A DNA stretch of 27,305 bases from Bigelowiella natans CCMP2755 (Eukaryota > Cercozoa > Chlorarachniophyceae): positions 1 to 27,305 of the forward strand of contig ADNK01002740.1 in assembly GCA_000320545.1 (NCBI GenBank), given 5' to 3'. Made by a program: the position numbers and the translations under genes. A model generated the notes under the pieces. It was not told the DNA's origin. It ran no database searches and saw only the letters and a list, made by a program, of their open reading frames with translations. Within the stretch, counting starts at the first letter, position 1; every line of letters begins with the position of its first letter. Below, in pieces: positions 11,602-22,674 of this stretch.

Positions 11602-12971
11602 CGCGTAAGAGAATCAGGAGGAGAAGGAGGAGGGAGATACCTAATTCTTTCCTCCGATAACATAACATACAATTTTCTTCGTTCAGCCTCTACATATCCC
11701 CACCCCCCCTGCCCGTTCTCTCCTGGTCTTTGTTCAATTTCGGTCGTGTGAGACCCAATACCGTTTGTGTGCTTCGTGTGCGCTAGCCTTGCGCTGTGCG
11801 ACATTAGGCTGGTTTCCGACAGTGAAACGGTTTCAACGGGATTTTCTACTACATAGAGAGGGGAGGGAGAGACGAAATGAGCAGGATGAAACTGGCCCGG
11901 GGGAGAAAGCACTCGTTCTTGTGGTTAGGCTATACTATGGTTTATCTTAGTGTATCTTTGCAAACCTCACCAGTATCCCCTCCCCCTCCGATATTCTCCC
12001 CCCCTCTACCTAACCATCACATACCCCTGAACAACACACAGCGTTTCGGTTCTGAAAGGAGCGTTTTCTCAAGTAGTCAATCCCATCGTCTGGTAGATAT
12101 ATTAGACTTTTTTTTTGGGTGATTATCTCGTCATATTAATACACCCAAGAATCATCATGCCGAACAAGATGCAAAGTCTTCGGTCATCTCGGAGATTCCT
12201 CTTTCATCGGAAAATATCCAAAGAAAATTGTACGTAATAGTTTCTCCATACGAAGACAGTCCTCTCAGATATTTTGGTGGTAAAAAACTGTCTATTTCAA
12301 TACAAATGAATATTCAAAAATGACTTGTTATTTGTGAAGACGACATGTATTTGGGCCATTTTTTGTCCAAACAAAGCGCAACCTACCGGTACACGACCTA
12401 TCCGTTGCTCTCTTAGAACGAATGATGAAGGCGAGCTCTTCCAAGCTCGCGTTCGAAAGCACCATGGAACACCTAGCCCCCAGCAAAACATCGTCTTCGG
12501 GGGGGAAGAGACACAATTTTTCCCGAGTAAAGTCGCTCAGCTACAAAATTCGCTCTTTCTCTTCGCAGCGCCCAAATCATCCGGCCTCAAGGTGCAGTTT
12601 TGGAGTACTTCTTTCGCACGGGGAGAACCTCACAATTATTGATTTAATCTGTTATTTATTCAAATACTTACAGCATATTAGACGATGGGGCACGATCTTC
12701 GTGGCGAACAGCGTCTGGATCCAATCACACCCTTGTTTGTGAGCTGTAATATACTTTCATCTAGTGACTGGGATTGTGAAAAAATTACGATGTCTTCAAC
12801 GTTGAAACAGGACTTCACCAGCTCTCCTGGGCCACCTTGATATCCTAAATGACTCCACGTCCGAAGTTGAGGTGAACCTTTCTTCTGATATTGTGAAGCA
12901 AAGTACAAGCGTGCACATACCTGTAGTAGTAAACGCAAACAAACTTCGTCTTCGCCGTCCACGTCTCTCAT
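5003..12971 (-). CDS. Unrecognised 25-exon gene, about 774 residues, acidic middle and helical C-terminus
   Basis: Proposed exons: 12971-12921, 12884-12836, 12743-12672, 12494-12387, 12089-12021, 11848-11762, 11298-11051, 10941-10888, 10476-10417, 10188-10153, 9945-9907, 9486-9431, 9253-9204, 9108-8911, 8461-8172, 7958-7874, 7726-7530, 7119-6993, 6400-6342, 6295-6250, 6084-5974, 5647-5583, 5456-5419, 5262-5211, 5080-5003. They total 2325 bases, and phase is kept at all 24 joins. ATG 12971 is the first Met after an in-frame stop; TGA is at 5005-5003. Residues 1-116 look globular. Residues 145-228 are polar, with an acidic run and a KKSKKKGR basic patch. Residues 240-266 can form a coiled coil (ARDLEIKQEELRALQNEMR). 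Residues 327-583 are Ser/Pro-rich, then Gly-rich, then acidic. Residues 645-774 are charged and helical, ending FIKKR. I do not recognise a family. Weakest points are the acceptors at 6297-6296 and 7960-7959 and the start of exon 17 (7729, 7726 or 7705 all fit). Confidence 0.6.
5130..5158. repeat. (CA)n microsatellite
   Basis: The tract lies in the last intron (5210-5081) of the 25-exon gene. Confidence 0.95.
5309..5351. repeat. (TA)n microsatellite
   Basis: The tract lies in the intron between exons 5456-5419 and 5262-5211. Confidence 0.95.
6594..6628. repeat. (TC)n microsatellite, with GA-rich tract at 6440-6520
   Basis: Both tracts fall in the 592-base intron between exons 7119-6993 and 6400-6342. 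Their opposite purine/pyrimidine polarity could form an imperfect hairpin in the transcript. Confidence 0.9.
7838..7893. repeat. (TA)n followed by (CTC)n, overlapping an exon end
   Basis: TA runs to 7866, then CTC triplets run at 7872-7893. The CTC part reads GGA (Gly) on the minus strand. It forms the end of proposed exon 7958-7874, with the GT donor at 7873-7872. Confidence 0.85.
9312..9398. repeat. Compound (TA)n-(GT)n microsatellite
   Basis: TA to about 9341, then GT to about 9398, inside the intron between exons 9486-9431 and 9253-9204. Confidence 0.95.
9861..9892. repeat. (CA)n-(TA)n microsatellite
   Basis: A short CA run is followed by TA. It sits 15 bases downstream of the donor of the 39-base exon 9945-9907. 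Confidence 0.9.
10619..10815. repeat. Two (CA)n microsatellites (10619-10683 and 10772-10815)
   Basis: Both lie in the intron between exons 10941-10888 and 10476-10417. They are interrupted by CG steps near their edges. Confidence 0.95.
11353..11599. repeat. Compound (TA)n-(CA)n-(GA)n microsatellite, about 250 bases
   Basis: TA runs 11353-11391, CA 11394-11464 and GA 11471-11599, with two GGGACAG interruptions. They fill over half of the 463-base intron between exons 11848-11762 and 11298-11051. Confidence 0.95.
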
Positions 12972-13430
12972 CTTCCAATTTTCCTTTCTCTCTCCCAGGT
13001 GTCTATTGCACTAGTAGACAAGATGGAAGAGTATGCTGTCGGTAATATAACATTTCTTATAGCTTTTGATTCTTGTTGATTACGAATTCAAGTCCTTTAG
13101 TTACAGTTGTTAATCTCTTAAATTTCCAACAGTCAATAGCACAAAGGGGATGGCTCACAATCGTCGTGTCAGGCTGCACGTTGGATATCTACCCTGCCTA
13201 TATATTCGTATTCGATGTGTAATGGGAACCCCATGCTCATTCAAACGGTAGATAGGATTTCTCTCTCTCTCTCGCTCTCTCTCTTTCTCTGCCCCCCCCC
13301 ACACACTAGCCTTCCCACCACCATTACCGCCGCCGCCGCTCTTCATAAATGGACATGCAAATCAACAGTCTTCCAAGCACACGACCTATGCATATTCGTG
13401 CGCTGTTATTCATTGATTATCTGTTGCATT

Positions 13431-13432
<2 letters not shown>

Positions 13433-13469
<37 letters not shown>
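13433..13469. repeat. (TA)n microsatellite
   Basis: Uninterrupted TA repeat in the spacer upstream of the 25-exon gene. Confidence 0.95.
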
Positions 13470-13473
<4 letters not shown>

Positions 13474-14597
13474 GCTATAATCGACCCACTTTCACATCCA
13501 CGTGTTTTGTGGTATTATTATTATCACAGCGTGCGCGCTATGGGGATAGAGTTCAACTCCGTTAGAAAGGATTTAGGTGCAAAACTCCACGAAGTGCTGA
13601 TCACAAACAACGTCACAGGTGTTTGCAAGATGACACACGTTCGTGCACGAGTTGGTTGTAAAATATATATACTTTCAAGCTCATGAGTACTCGCAACAAA
13701 TGCGTATAGCCAGCGTTAATAAGTAATGGCGAGGATGAGGAAGAAACAGAGACATTTAATTATTGTTAGAATAAGGATTGGTGTCTTTTATAAACGAGCA
13801 AATGCTCTTCTAAATGCACACACAACTTTCAGGGTTGTACAACCCCATGCTTCCCAAGGGGCTCGATGCTATAAGATTCACACCGAGTGCTTATGGGAGA
13901 GGCCTCGGCTTTGAACAAGACGAAAAGCTTCTATTTCAGAGATACCACAAAATTAAATTGGAGAAGAAGATAAGAAACGGTAGACTAAATCCCTAGTCGA
14001 TGAATGCAGTCACACACACAAGCATGTAGGGATATACACGAACCCATGTATGCATAGTATACCATATCACTGCTAGATAACCGTGTGTATGTCGTTAGTA
14101 TCCACTGGGCTCAAATCAAACATATCATCATCATCAAAAACAAAAACAAAAAAAACAAACTAATTTCTCTTAACCGCGACGATGCGTTGTATTGCTAGGT
14201 GTTGCTTCACGAACGATCACCGATGGCGGTAGGAGGCCACAATCGCAACGGTCAATTCTTGCCCATCGTGTGCCTAGCAAATACGACCCACCTCTGATCC
14301 CCCCCCGCCGATCAGCGGGCGATGGGGTCAGATAGTTGCTCACAAATGGCTTAGCGGAATTCAGCAACATGTTCCCACATCTTTGTTCATCACCTTGCAG
14401 CGTGCTGCCCGTTAGTGCGTGATTCTTCAACAGCTTTCTCAGTCAGCTCAGGTGCAATGTGTCATACTGATGATGGCACATCGAATTTAGTTACAGCAGA
14501 GCGCAAGATGATGCGCAATGACGAGAAGATGATAGACATGAAGGGTGTAGCAGCGGCATGCCAAATTTGAGTCCTAGCCAGAGCTAGCACAGCTAGA

Positions 14598-15540
14598 CAG
14601 CTCCGTCAAACCCGGTGACAATTGGGTTGTGAACAGTGCAGCGCTTTGAAGCAGCAGGCAGTTGCAGTTGGTCAAGGAAAAGTCATCAGAGCTAGCTTGT
14701 CCGATGGCCAAACCTAGCAAACCTCAAAAAATGACCGAAATGTTGACCAAAATGTCCATTTTCAAGGCTCACACAGTTCCGTCAAACCTGCAACGAATCG
14801 CCAGAACATGCATTTGGAAGCTTTTGCGCGCGACCAAGCGCGTTCTAGCGTTGTGTGATGTGATGGACATTGGATTTGCTCGCATTTCTTTGAAATTTTT
14901 CGTGCACATCACACTTGGTCAAACACACGCTAGCACGCGCAAAAGCACTCAAAATGTGGCAGAGAACAAACGCGCAGCGTGCATCCTTTGCACAATGGGT
15001 GTGATTTTTAAGACTTCAGCACTTTTCGCGCTCACTGAGGCCTTGAAAATGGACATTTGGGTCAATTTTTCGGTCATTTTTTGAGGTTTGGCCATCGGAC
15101 AAGCTAGCAAGTTCTGATGACTTTTCTCTGACCAACCGGGACTGCCTGCTGCTTCAAAGCGCGTCGCAAAGCACTGCACCACTGTTCACAACCCCGTCAA
15201 TGCCGGGTTTGACGGAGCTGTGTCAGTGAGCGCGCAAAGCTAGAAAGTGTGAAAATTCACACCCGTTGTGCAGAGGATGCACGCTGCGCGTTTGTTCTCT
15301 GCCACATGCATTTTGAATGCTTTGCAATGGACACAGCAATGCAACGTGTTGTGGATTGCATGTCCATCATCTTTTGCGCGTGTGTTTGACCAATCTTTGT
15401 GTGCACGAAAAATTTCAAAGGAATGCGAGCAAATCCAATGTCCATTGCATCACATGACGCGCTTGCTAGCTTGGTCGCGCGCAAAAGCTTCATCCAAATG
15501 CACATTCTGAAAATTGTCACAGGTTTGACGGAGCTGTGAG
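14598..15540. repeat. Interlocked inverted repeats, order A-B-A'-B'
   Basis: Arm A (14598-14768) is the reverse complement of A' (15040-15220), with small indels. Segment B (14770-15037) is matched in reverse complement by B' (15224-15540), where B' carries an extra insertion. Each copy has the same edge signature, TCCGTCAAACC or its complement: at about 14602 and 14778 on the plus strand, and at about 15204 and 15521 on the minus strand. There is no long coding frame shared by the copies. This suggests a non-autonomous mobile element or satellite-like family rather than a gene. Confidence 0.8.
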
Positions 15541-15820
15541 CCATGCGATAGCCAACACACAATTGCATCAAACAACACAGTGGCCATGGCTTGCTGTGAC
15601 AAAAGCTCATTCATCTTGTCATCGTAGCTACGACGATGCTGCACCTGCTAGCCTGCTACATGCTAGCATGCACCACAGAGATGTAGATCGCCTAATAGTA
15701 TTTCTAAATTATGGTCAGTACGTATGACTAAGTCTAGATTCACATGCAAATAAAAAAGCTACAAAGCTCTACGATATACACGCATCTAAACATCTATATA
15801 CAACGTTGGTATCTATCCAA

Positions 15821-18800
15821 CTAGCCAACAAAGGATTGGTCAGAGGAATTCGAACCGTTGCCTTTTTCCTCGAGCGTTTTCAGCTCCCCACCTTCGCTCC
15901 CTTTTGCCAGTAGCGCAAGAGACGAATGGCGGGTTCCACGCGTCCTCACACGCCCTTTCTCTTTCACTAAAGCATGGGGAGTTCGTGGCCAGCGTGAAGA
16001 GCTCATCGCTGATTCTCCACCGGTTTGGTGCGTACGCCTCGTTGGATTTACAGAGGTACTAGTACTTCCAGGATGTGGAAGGTTAAGCGTAGTAACCCTC
16101 CCTTCGCTGTAATCCCGCGCTGAGGCCAATTCACTATCCTCTCCGAGCCCTAGACTATTCTCGCTGACGTAGGCTGCAGAGTCCAGCAGCATATCTCTCC
16201 GACCATTCTTATTTCCCATGTCTCCGGTTGAGGAAGAAGCTGCTGGGAAGGAAGAACCGAGCGCTGGAAGTCGAGGAACGGAGTAATTTAGCTCCGCCAC
16301 CGAGCGTGGGTTGGTGTTTACCACACGCGCAAAGTGGCCTCGGGAGGCAGCCGATCCTCCTGCTCTACCGCCGTTTCCACCCCGAAGGCTGTTCATCTTG
16401 GTCACCTGGTCGAGAATGAACTCTTTCACGTTTTCGTTGTCGTTGAAAGCGATTTCAAACGAGTTGTGCAGCGCGTGCGCCATCTTCAGCGCCTTCTCGC
16501 AGTCCTTTCCGTTATAAACCACTGTATTATGGACTCGGACAGCGCGCCATCCGACCTTTATTCCGAGTTTCTTACCAGCTGGGAATACGTGCTTCACCCT
16601 CCCGCCTATATCCAGCTCGCAAGTCTCCTCGTCCGAAGGCACAACCATAACGATTCTTTCATCACGCCCCAGGCCAGCATGTTCTACCTTGCTGTTGGAG
16701 GACCCCGCGCATACACACGCGCAACACGGCATAATCAGAAGGAACTCGATCATCGAGATAGTTCCCATCCGGAAGAAGAAGTCTTGGAAGAAACTATACA
16801 GACTGGCGGTCACAGCCATCGTTCCAGTGTTTTTGGTGCTCCACGACAAAACTACGAGGAGAAAGCAGCAACCGAGGCCTGCCATCACCGCAACCATCAT
16901 CGTCAGAACGTCGCACAACGACCAGTTGTAGACTCTCATTTTTAGAATGGATTCCTGCCGGACGTACAACCCGAACACTGTATCCTCACGGTCTGGGTCC
17001 TTCAGACTGGGCGCGAAAAGGTTGATCGTCCGGCCCGATCGCGTCCTCCGCACCCCCCCGACAGTCGCATGGGAGCGGAGAAGCGTTCTCTTCTGGCCAG
17101 GGGCTGATGAAGAGCCAGTGGCTTTGGTGTCTCCCTCGAAGCGATGGGGTGCAATCTTGCTGTCCGCAAGAGATGGATGCGATGCTCGTGAAGAATTCGA
17201 CTCTGAAGACTCGGAGGGAATACGCGAGTGTTTACTTCCAGCGCCACCACCCCCTTTTCCTCGGTCTCTTGCCGCCCACGCACTTCCACCGCTACGGCTA
17301 CTACCGCGTCCCGTTTTGTCTTCTTTGGACGCTCCCATCTTCTCGGCCTTTGCATCGCCCGCACGTTGCCCGAACACACCCCCGAGAGTCGCTGCGAACA
17401 TCCTTGAATTCCCACGTTGGAGCGCTCGTCCTAGCTGTGCGAATCTACTTTTTGGCTCTCCATTCTCATCCTCATCGTCGTAGTTATCGTAGTCATCATC
17501 ATCATCATCGTCGTCGTCGTCGTCAGCGTTGTGAGCCTCATCACCCTCACCCCCTCCCGCATCGTCATCGTTTAACTGCACCTCCAAGCCCTCGGGAGCG
17601 TCAGTAGAGCCGCCTATCAGACCCAAGAAGAATAGCAAACACGGCATATAGCTCGCCCACACAGGCTGCTTGAACTTGACGGCGAAGTGCGAAGGTGGTC
17701 TGCGGCTTAGAATCATCCCAATTGTGAAAGGGATGGGGAACGAAATGACAAACGCAACAATGGCGACTGCTGCCGGTCCCTGAACGAACAAAAGGTGCTG
17801 CTCCGTTTCGAGGAGCAAGGCACACACAACAGACGCATTGAGAAGGAGAGTGAAGAGGACGACGAGTCTCTTCTGGGAATTCACGAAGTCCCCTGGATGG
17901 CGATAAATGAGCGAAATCCACGGATGCTTGCGGCGAAAACTCCACTTCGTTGTCTTCAAGCAAGACCCGTAGCCGCGCTCGTCTCTAGCATAGATTGCTC
18001 GAACCTTCGGTTTGTTTGCAAGAATTAGGCGGGCAATTTTGATGAGGAACACCGATAATAGTGATCTCTACATTGGTCTTTTTTATAGGTGGCTACTATC
18101 GGTGAGGTAGTTGACGTGGCAGCCATTTTGGCAGCACACGGTGGCGACAAAGGCATGCATGCGCGTGAGGCTTATCGTTCTCCATGCGCTGTTTTCAACG
18201 AATATTGCAATGAATAATTTTGGTTGGTAGTACCTGATTGTACTGGCGCCAGAAATCGCTCTCCACTCGTTTGTTTGTAATTTGCTTATCAAAATACCAC
18301 GCCATGGGGTAGCAAACCAGGAAAATCCCTCCCATGACGAGCACGAACGCCATCATCAAGTTTTTGAATCTAACAAAAAGAGAGGATTTGGGTACAAGTT
18401 AAACGACTGGCTAATACCCGAAACAGAAAATGTCATCGCCTTCTCAAGAAATATCAATGCAACTGGTGTTTCGTTTGTGCAAAATTTCACATCAAATCTG
18501 AAGGATTCCACATCACTGCCCTCCTTCTTTCTTCTTTTTTGCATGTAGTAAGCACTTACGGGTTGAATGCATCGAAGGTGATATCCTCCTCCTCGACGGT
18601 CTGAATCTGCACTTTGAATCGCATGCGCGACGAAAACGGCGTAAGGTGGCTACTCGCGCACTCGTAGCTTGCTGGTTGCGTGGCTGTTGCGTTGACCGCG
18701 GACGCAATAACCGTGGCGACGCCGTAAGTAGACCATCCCTCCTCCGCCTCATTCCAAAACACGCACTCGGGGACCCAACTTCCGGCTGTCTCAATGCCCG

Positions 18801-21800
18801 CTGCCCTTGCTGGCAGGGCATCACCTGAAGGAATACCGATACGAATCTTATCGGACGCTGCGCCCCCGCTGCTGCTGAAGTCAATGCTCACAGCCTTGCT
18901 CGAAGACTTGATCTCGACGATGGAGAGGCCGGCGAAGCGCAAAGTCGCGTTACGCTCAGACTCCGTGGGATATAGAGCATTTCCTGATATGGACACTAAT
19001 ACAGCTTCGTACGTTGCATTGCCTGTCAGCATTGCAAGAGATGGAAATTTGACGGAGACTTCATCCCCATCGCCATTACCACCAGAGGCCTTTAGACTCG
19101 CTCCTTCGACGCTGGCAGCGGTGAGCTTCTGACCAGAGAGAGATATTGACATCTCTGGCTGGTTGGCCCGCTTCCTCGGAGCGATGGCTAGCAGCTTCGG
19201 CCGCTCTCCGACTACAGAAGACTCTAATTGCATGGAGACGAGGCTGGAGAACAACGACCCGATGCGCCCTGAAAGTCTCGCGTCCGCAGAGTTGGAGCTC
19301 TCCGTTGCCGCGCCAGCTGCAATAGAACCCCCGTTTGCCAGAGTCGATTGCATAATGTTTCCAAGAGTTCTTGCCGAGGCGGCCACTGCAGAATCGACAT
19401 CCGCCTCCTCATCATCTTCATCGCTGTCACCGCTCTCGCTGCTCTGCTCGGATGAGGGCGTATTTACGAGAACTGTTTCCAATATGCTCAGGGCCCTATC
19501 CTGCATGTCCGAATCCAGCTCTCCTGGGCGCGAGAAGTCGGTTATTCCTTCCAGCAGCGCCGTGGTGGTCCTCAGAGGAAGCATAGGCGACGACGATGAT
19601 GATGAAGTGGACGCATTGACGATGTTCTTCATAGAATCCAGGAGACTCTCACGTTGCTGGCGAGCCTCGCTCGCGTTGATCTGCTTCGACCCGGCATCGG
19701 AGTTTAAGTACGACGTCACACCAGCAAACAGCGAGGTCACGACTTGCGAGTCTCCCGCCTCGATCTTGCTTTTTATTTCCTGCAGCTTCTTGCCAACGTT
19801 CAAGTTTACAGGCTGGCTCACAGACACGTTAAAGTCAAAGGACGCCGCAGCGTTAAGAGCGTCGACCACCACCGCTCTGATAAGAGTCATCGTGCCGTTG
19901 CCGTTCTGTGCTCCTCCACTATTACTTGCACTGCTGTTACTTCCAGACAGCAATGCCGATTCGGATGTTCCCGGGAGCTGAGTATCGAAGAAATCGTAGC
20001 CACGTGGCTCACACAAGTCAAAAAACACAGCGGGTGATGACGATGACGATGAAGATACTATACGCCGGAACACGTAGCGGAGAGGGAGGTCACTCTCGGG
20101 GTCTTCCCACCTCGAGCAAGCAAGGCGAAATACTGTTTCCAGTGCCGTTCCTAGCCAGGTGCACAAAAAATGGCAATTATAAACAAATCGTGCAAGGCAG
20201 CGATGACATCATAATCGTATAGCCCGTCGCCATGCCATCATCATCATCATCATCATCATCACCACCACCATAATCATCATTATCATCAAGACGTATTGTG
20301 ATGACCAGTGTTTTGCGCAACAATACAAAAGGGTGTCTCGCAATTAATTCGCACACCTTTCTCTGGAGAAGACCAACACGACCCGAGCGCAGGCGCCGAG
20401 TTTGTGGCGATTACAATCGACGCGTATCCTTCGGCTTTCGGCCCCGCACCGGTGGTGGGGGTAGAAGTCGCAGTGAGAACAAATGTGTACCGACCCCCAG
20501 GAGGCAAGGCATGCGGAGCTAGGACGAGTGTTGGTGTGGTGAGCGACGAAGAGAGGATCGCCCCCTGTTCTAATGATGATAGATTCAGGCTCGGGCTATG
20601 CCACATAAGTGTCGTTGTAGTGGCTGTGTCGCTCGGAGGCGTCGTTACTGTAGCTGAAAACGAGAGCTTACTCCCCGGGTTGACCCGCTGCGTAGATGCC
20701 AACCCAGCGGCACCTTGAATAGACACGTCTGGAATTGGGAGATCGGTGGTTTCTATTCTCTGTCTGGCCGCGTCAGTGCGGAGGATTCCAGTAGCGTTGC
20801 TCCCCACAACGACTATGATCGAGTAGTTGCGTTTCGCCTCGAAGAATTGACGGGTTGCGAGCTCGATCTCCTTCGTATCCCCGAGGACCTGCGAGCCCGC
20901 AGTCTGAGAAGCGTTGAACGTGGCGAGGACGAGGTCTTTCGAATCTCCAGGCACCAAGTACCACTTGTAGGTCAGGGGGGCCGAAGGAAAGGCCACGTCC
21001 TTACTTCCGGCAGCGCTTAATTTCAATTTCGGCGAAGAATTCCTCGCGACTATGCCGGGGTTAGAAGAAGTTGGAACATGGACCCTCTTCCATCCTCCCC
21101 CCCCCCCAACCGTGGCGCGCACAGGCTCGTCCTCGACGGAGACGGTTACCCATATAGTCTTGAATCCTGCGACCTGCCCGGACGCCCTGTGGGTACTGTA
21201 CACGTACAATCTAAAGCGATAAACCGTCGCCCCAGCTTTCATGGACAGAGAGAACGCAGGGAGCGAGAGGTAGAGCGCCCGCGGGGAGGGAATGAGCACA
21301 GAATCGGGGCCGCTAACTTGCGTCCAGACCTGAAGGGAAGGCGACAAAGGGTGAGGAATTGGGGTGACAATGAAGAGGTCGGACGAATTACCCCAACCAC
21401 TACATCACTTTCTAGGTTACACCGATCTCTTCTCTGCCAACCCTTCTCGCTCACCAATAACCCAACTAGGCGCCAGCTAACGCTATACACTCAGAAAGAG
21501 TCAACCGACCTGGGAGATGGAGAAAAAGTCGCTCATATCCGTGCTGCCGCATTTGGCCAGAGAAACTTGGACTGGGATACTCAGGGGGCGGCTCCTCTTC
21601 GCCGTTACGAATTCGGAGCCGGGAAGCGAAACCACCGGCTCGATTTTGGTAGTTCGCAGCACCTTTTGCGAGAATACCGCGCGCGCGCCCAGCCAGCTGG
21701 TGACACTCACATTGAAGAAGTAGCGGTATCCGTTGACCATGCTCTCAACGCTGATCGCTAGGGCCGGGGAATTAGCTTCGGAGGCAGTGGCCGCAATAGC

Positions 21801-22038
21801 GTCGTAGGCATTTTTGAGTGATGGTGTGGCTGGAAGTGGCAGAGCATGCGAAAATTTCCATGCGTATTGCAGCTCCTTCCCCGCACTTCCAGAGGACACA
21901 GAAACGCGAAACTCCGCATTTTTCTGGCACAACCCCACTTTCGTCGGCCCAGCTATTGCGCCGCTGATCGAGGAAAAGAAGGTGAGCATTGAAACTCCAT
22001 AGGAAAAAATAATCAAGAGAAAGTTAGAGAAAGGACTA

Positions 22039-22086
<48 letters not shown>

Positions 22087-22632
22087 TGTATTTAAGCAAT
22101 GCCAATTGCTTTCAAGTTCCGCTACTATGACGACGGCGAACTACGACGATCATGTCAACGTACATTATTTGGGGGATGTTTTCTGGTCGAATTCGGAGCT
22201 GAATGGCATGCTCGGGAGCCCGCGGTACTAACGAAATGTCACTGGCAGCAGCAATATCGCTAGCTGCGGCAACTACACCAGCCCTGATCGTGATTGGGTC
22301 TCCCAGGGACACGGTGAATTTGTTCCCCGGGGTGACTGTGAGAGAGAGGTCGCTGCTCCAGGTGCAGATTGGGTTCTGGCCGAGAAGAGCTACCGTTTCA
22401 TCCGCCAGGACCGTCGCGCAGGAGGAAAGGGCCGGCTGGTTAGTCCTCCGATGAAAAATTACCCGGATTCGCGTTGCCCAGTCAACAAGAGTAGCAGCTA
22501 TCGCGGATGGCGTGTCCATTGTGGGGGCACGTGTCTGTGGGCTCCAAGTCGGCGTGGCAGTCGTCGGCATATCCGTTGGCGCGAGCGAGCTAAGTAGCAA
22601 AGGATATCGGACAAGGAGAACAGCTCATTTGA

Positions 22633-22674
<42 letters not shown>

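Larger units (their letters stand above)
12972..15820. other. Intergenic spacer between 25-exon gene and polycystin-like gene
   Basis: No convincing gene is seen. It holds a (CT)n tract (13259-13290), a (TA)n tract (13433-13469), an unremarkable stretch (13480-14440), and an inverted-repeat complex from about 14587 to 15672. The promoter of the 25-exon gene should lie just right of 12971. An open frame at 14430-14170 on the minus strand has no recognisable domain, so I do not call it a gene. Confidence 0.6.
18800..22500 (-). other. REJ (receptor for egg jelly) region
   Basis: Conserved landmarks are CTWSSD near the start, paired LQYAWKF and LTYKWYL strands, FFEAKRNYSI, and SCWSSPEKG followed by CETPF. 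The exon join at 20327/20132 then gives RLACSRWEDPESDLPLRYVF. That last stretch is the REJ hallmark of Cys-x2-Trp and Pro-Leu-x-Tyr-x-Phe. REJ modules occur in polycystin-1 proteins and sea-urchin sperm receptors. A long Ser- and Asp-rich region between REJ and GPS occupies the position of a GAIN domain. Confidence 0.85.

Noticed and set aside
11338-11751. Long frames made of repeated Thr-His or Arg-Glu
   Set aside because: They are translations of dinucleotide repeats inside an intron.
14170-14430. Minus-strand frame of 86 codons in the spacer
   Set aside because: No recognisable domain, no clear splice context, and it borders repeat sequence.
14662-15084. Plus-strand frame of 140 codons and its opposite-strand partner
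   Set aside because: They arise from the inverted repeats A, B and A'. The same peptide fragments recur only because the DNA is repeated.
19163-19981. Open frame of about 270 codons on the plus strand
   Set aside because: It lies exactly opposite the REJ-GPS exon 20132-18560 and mirrors its Ser-rich codons. No domain or splice logic supports it.
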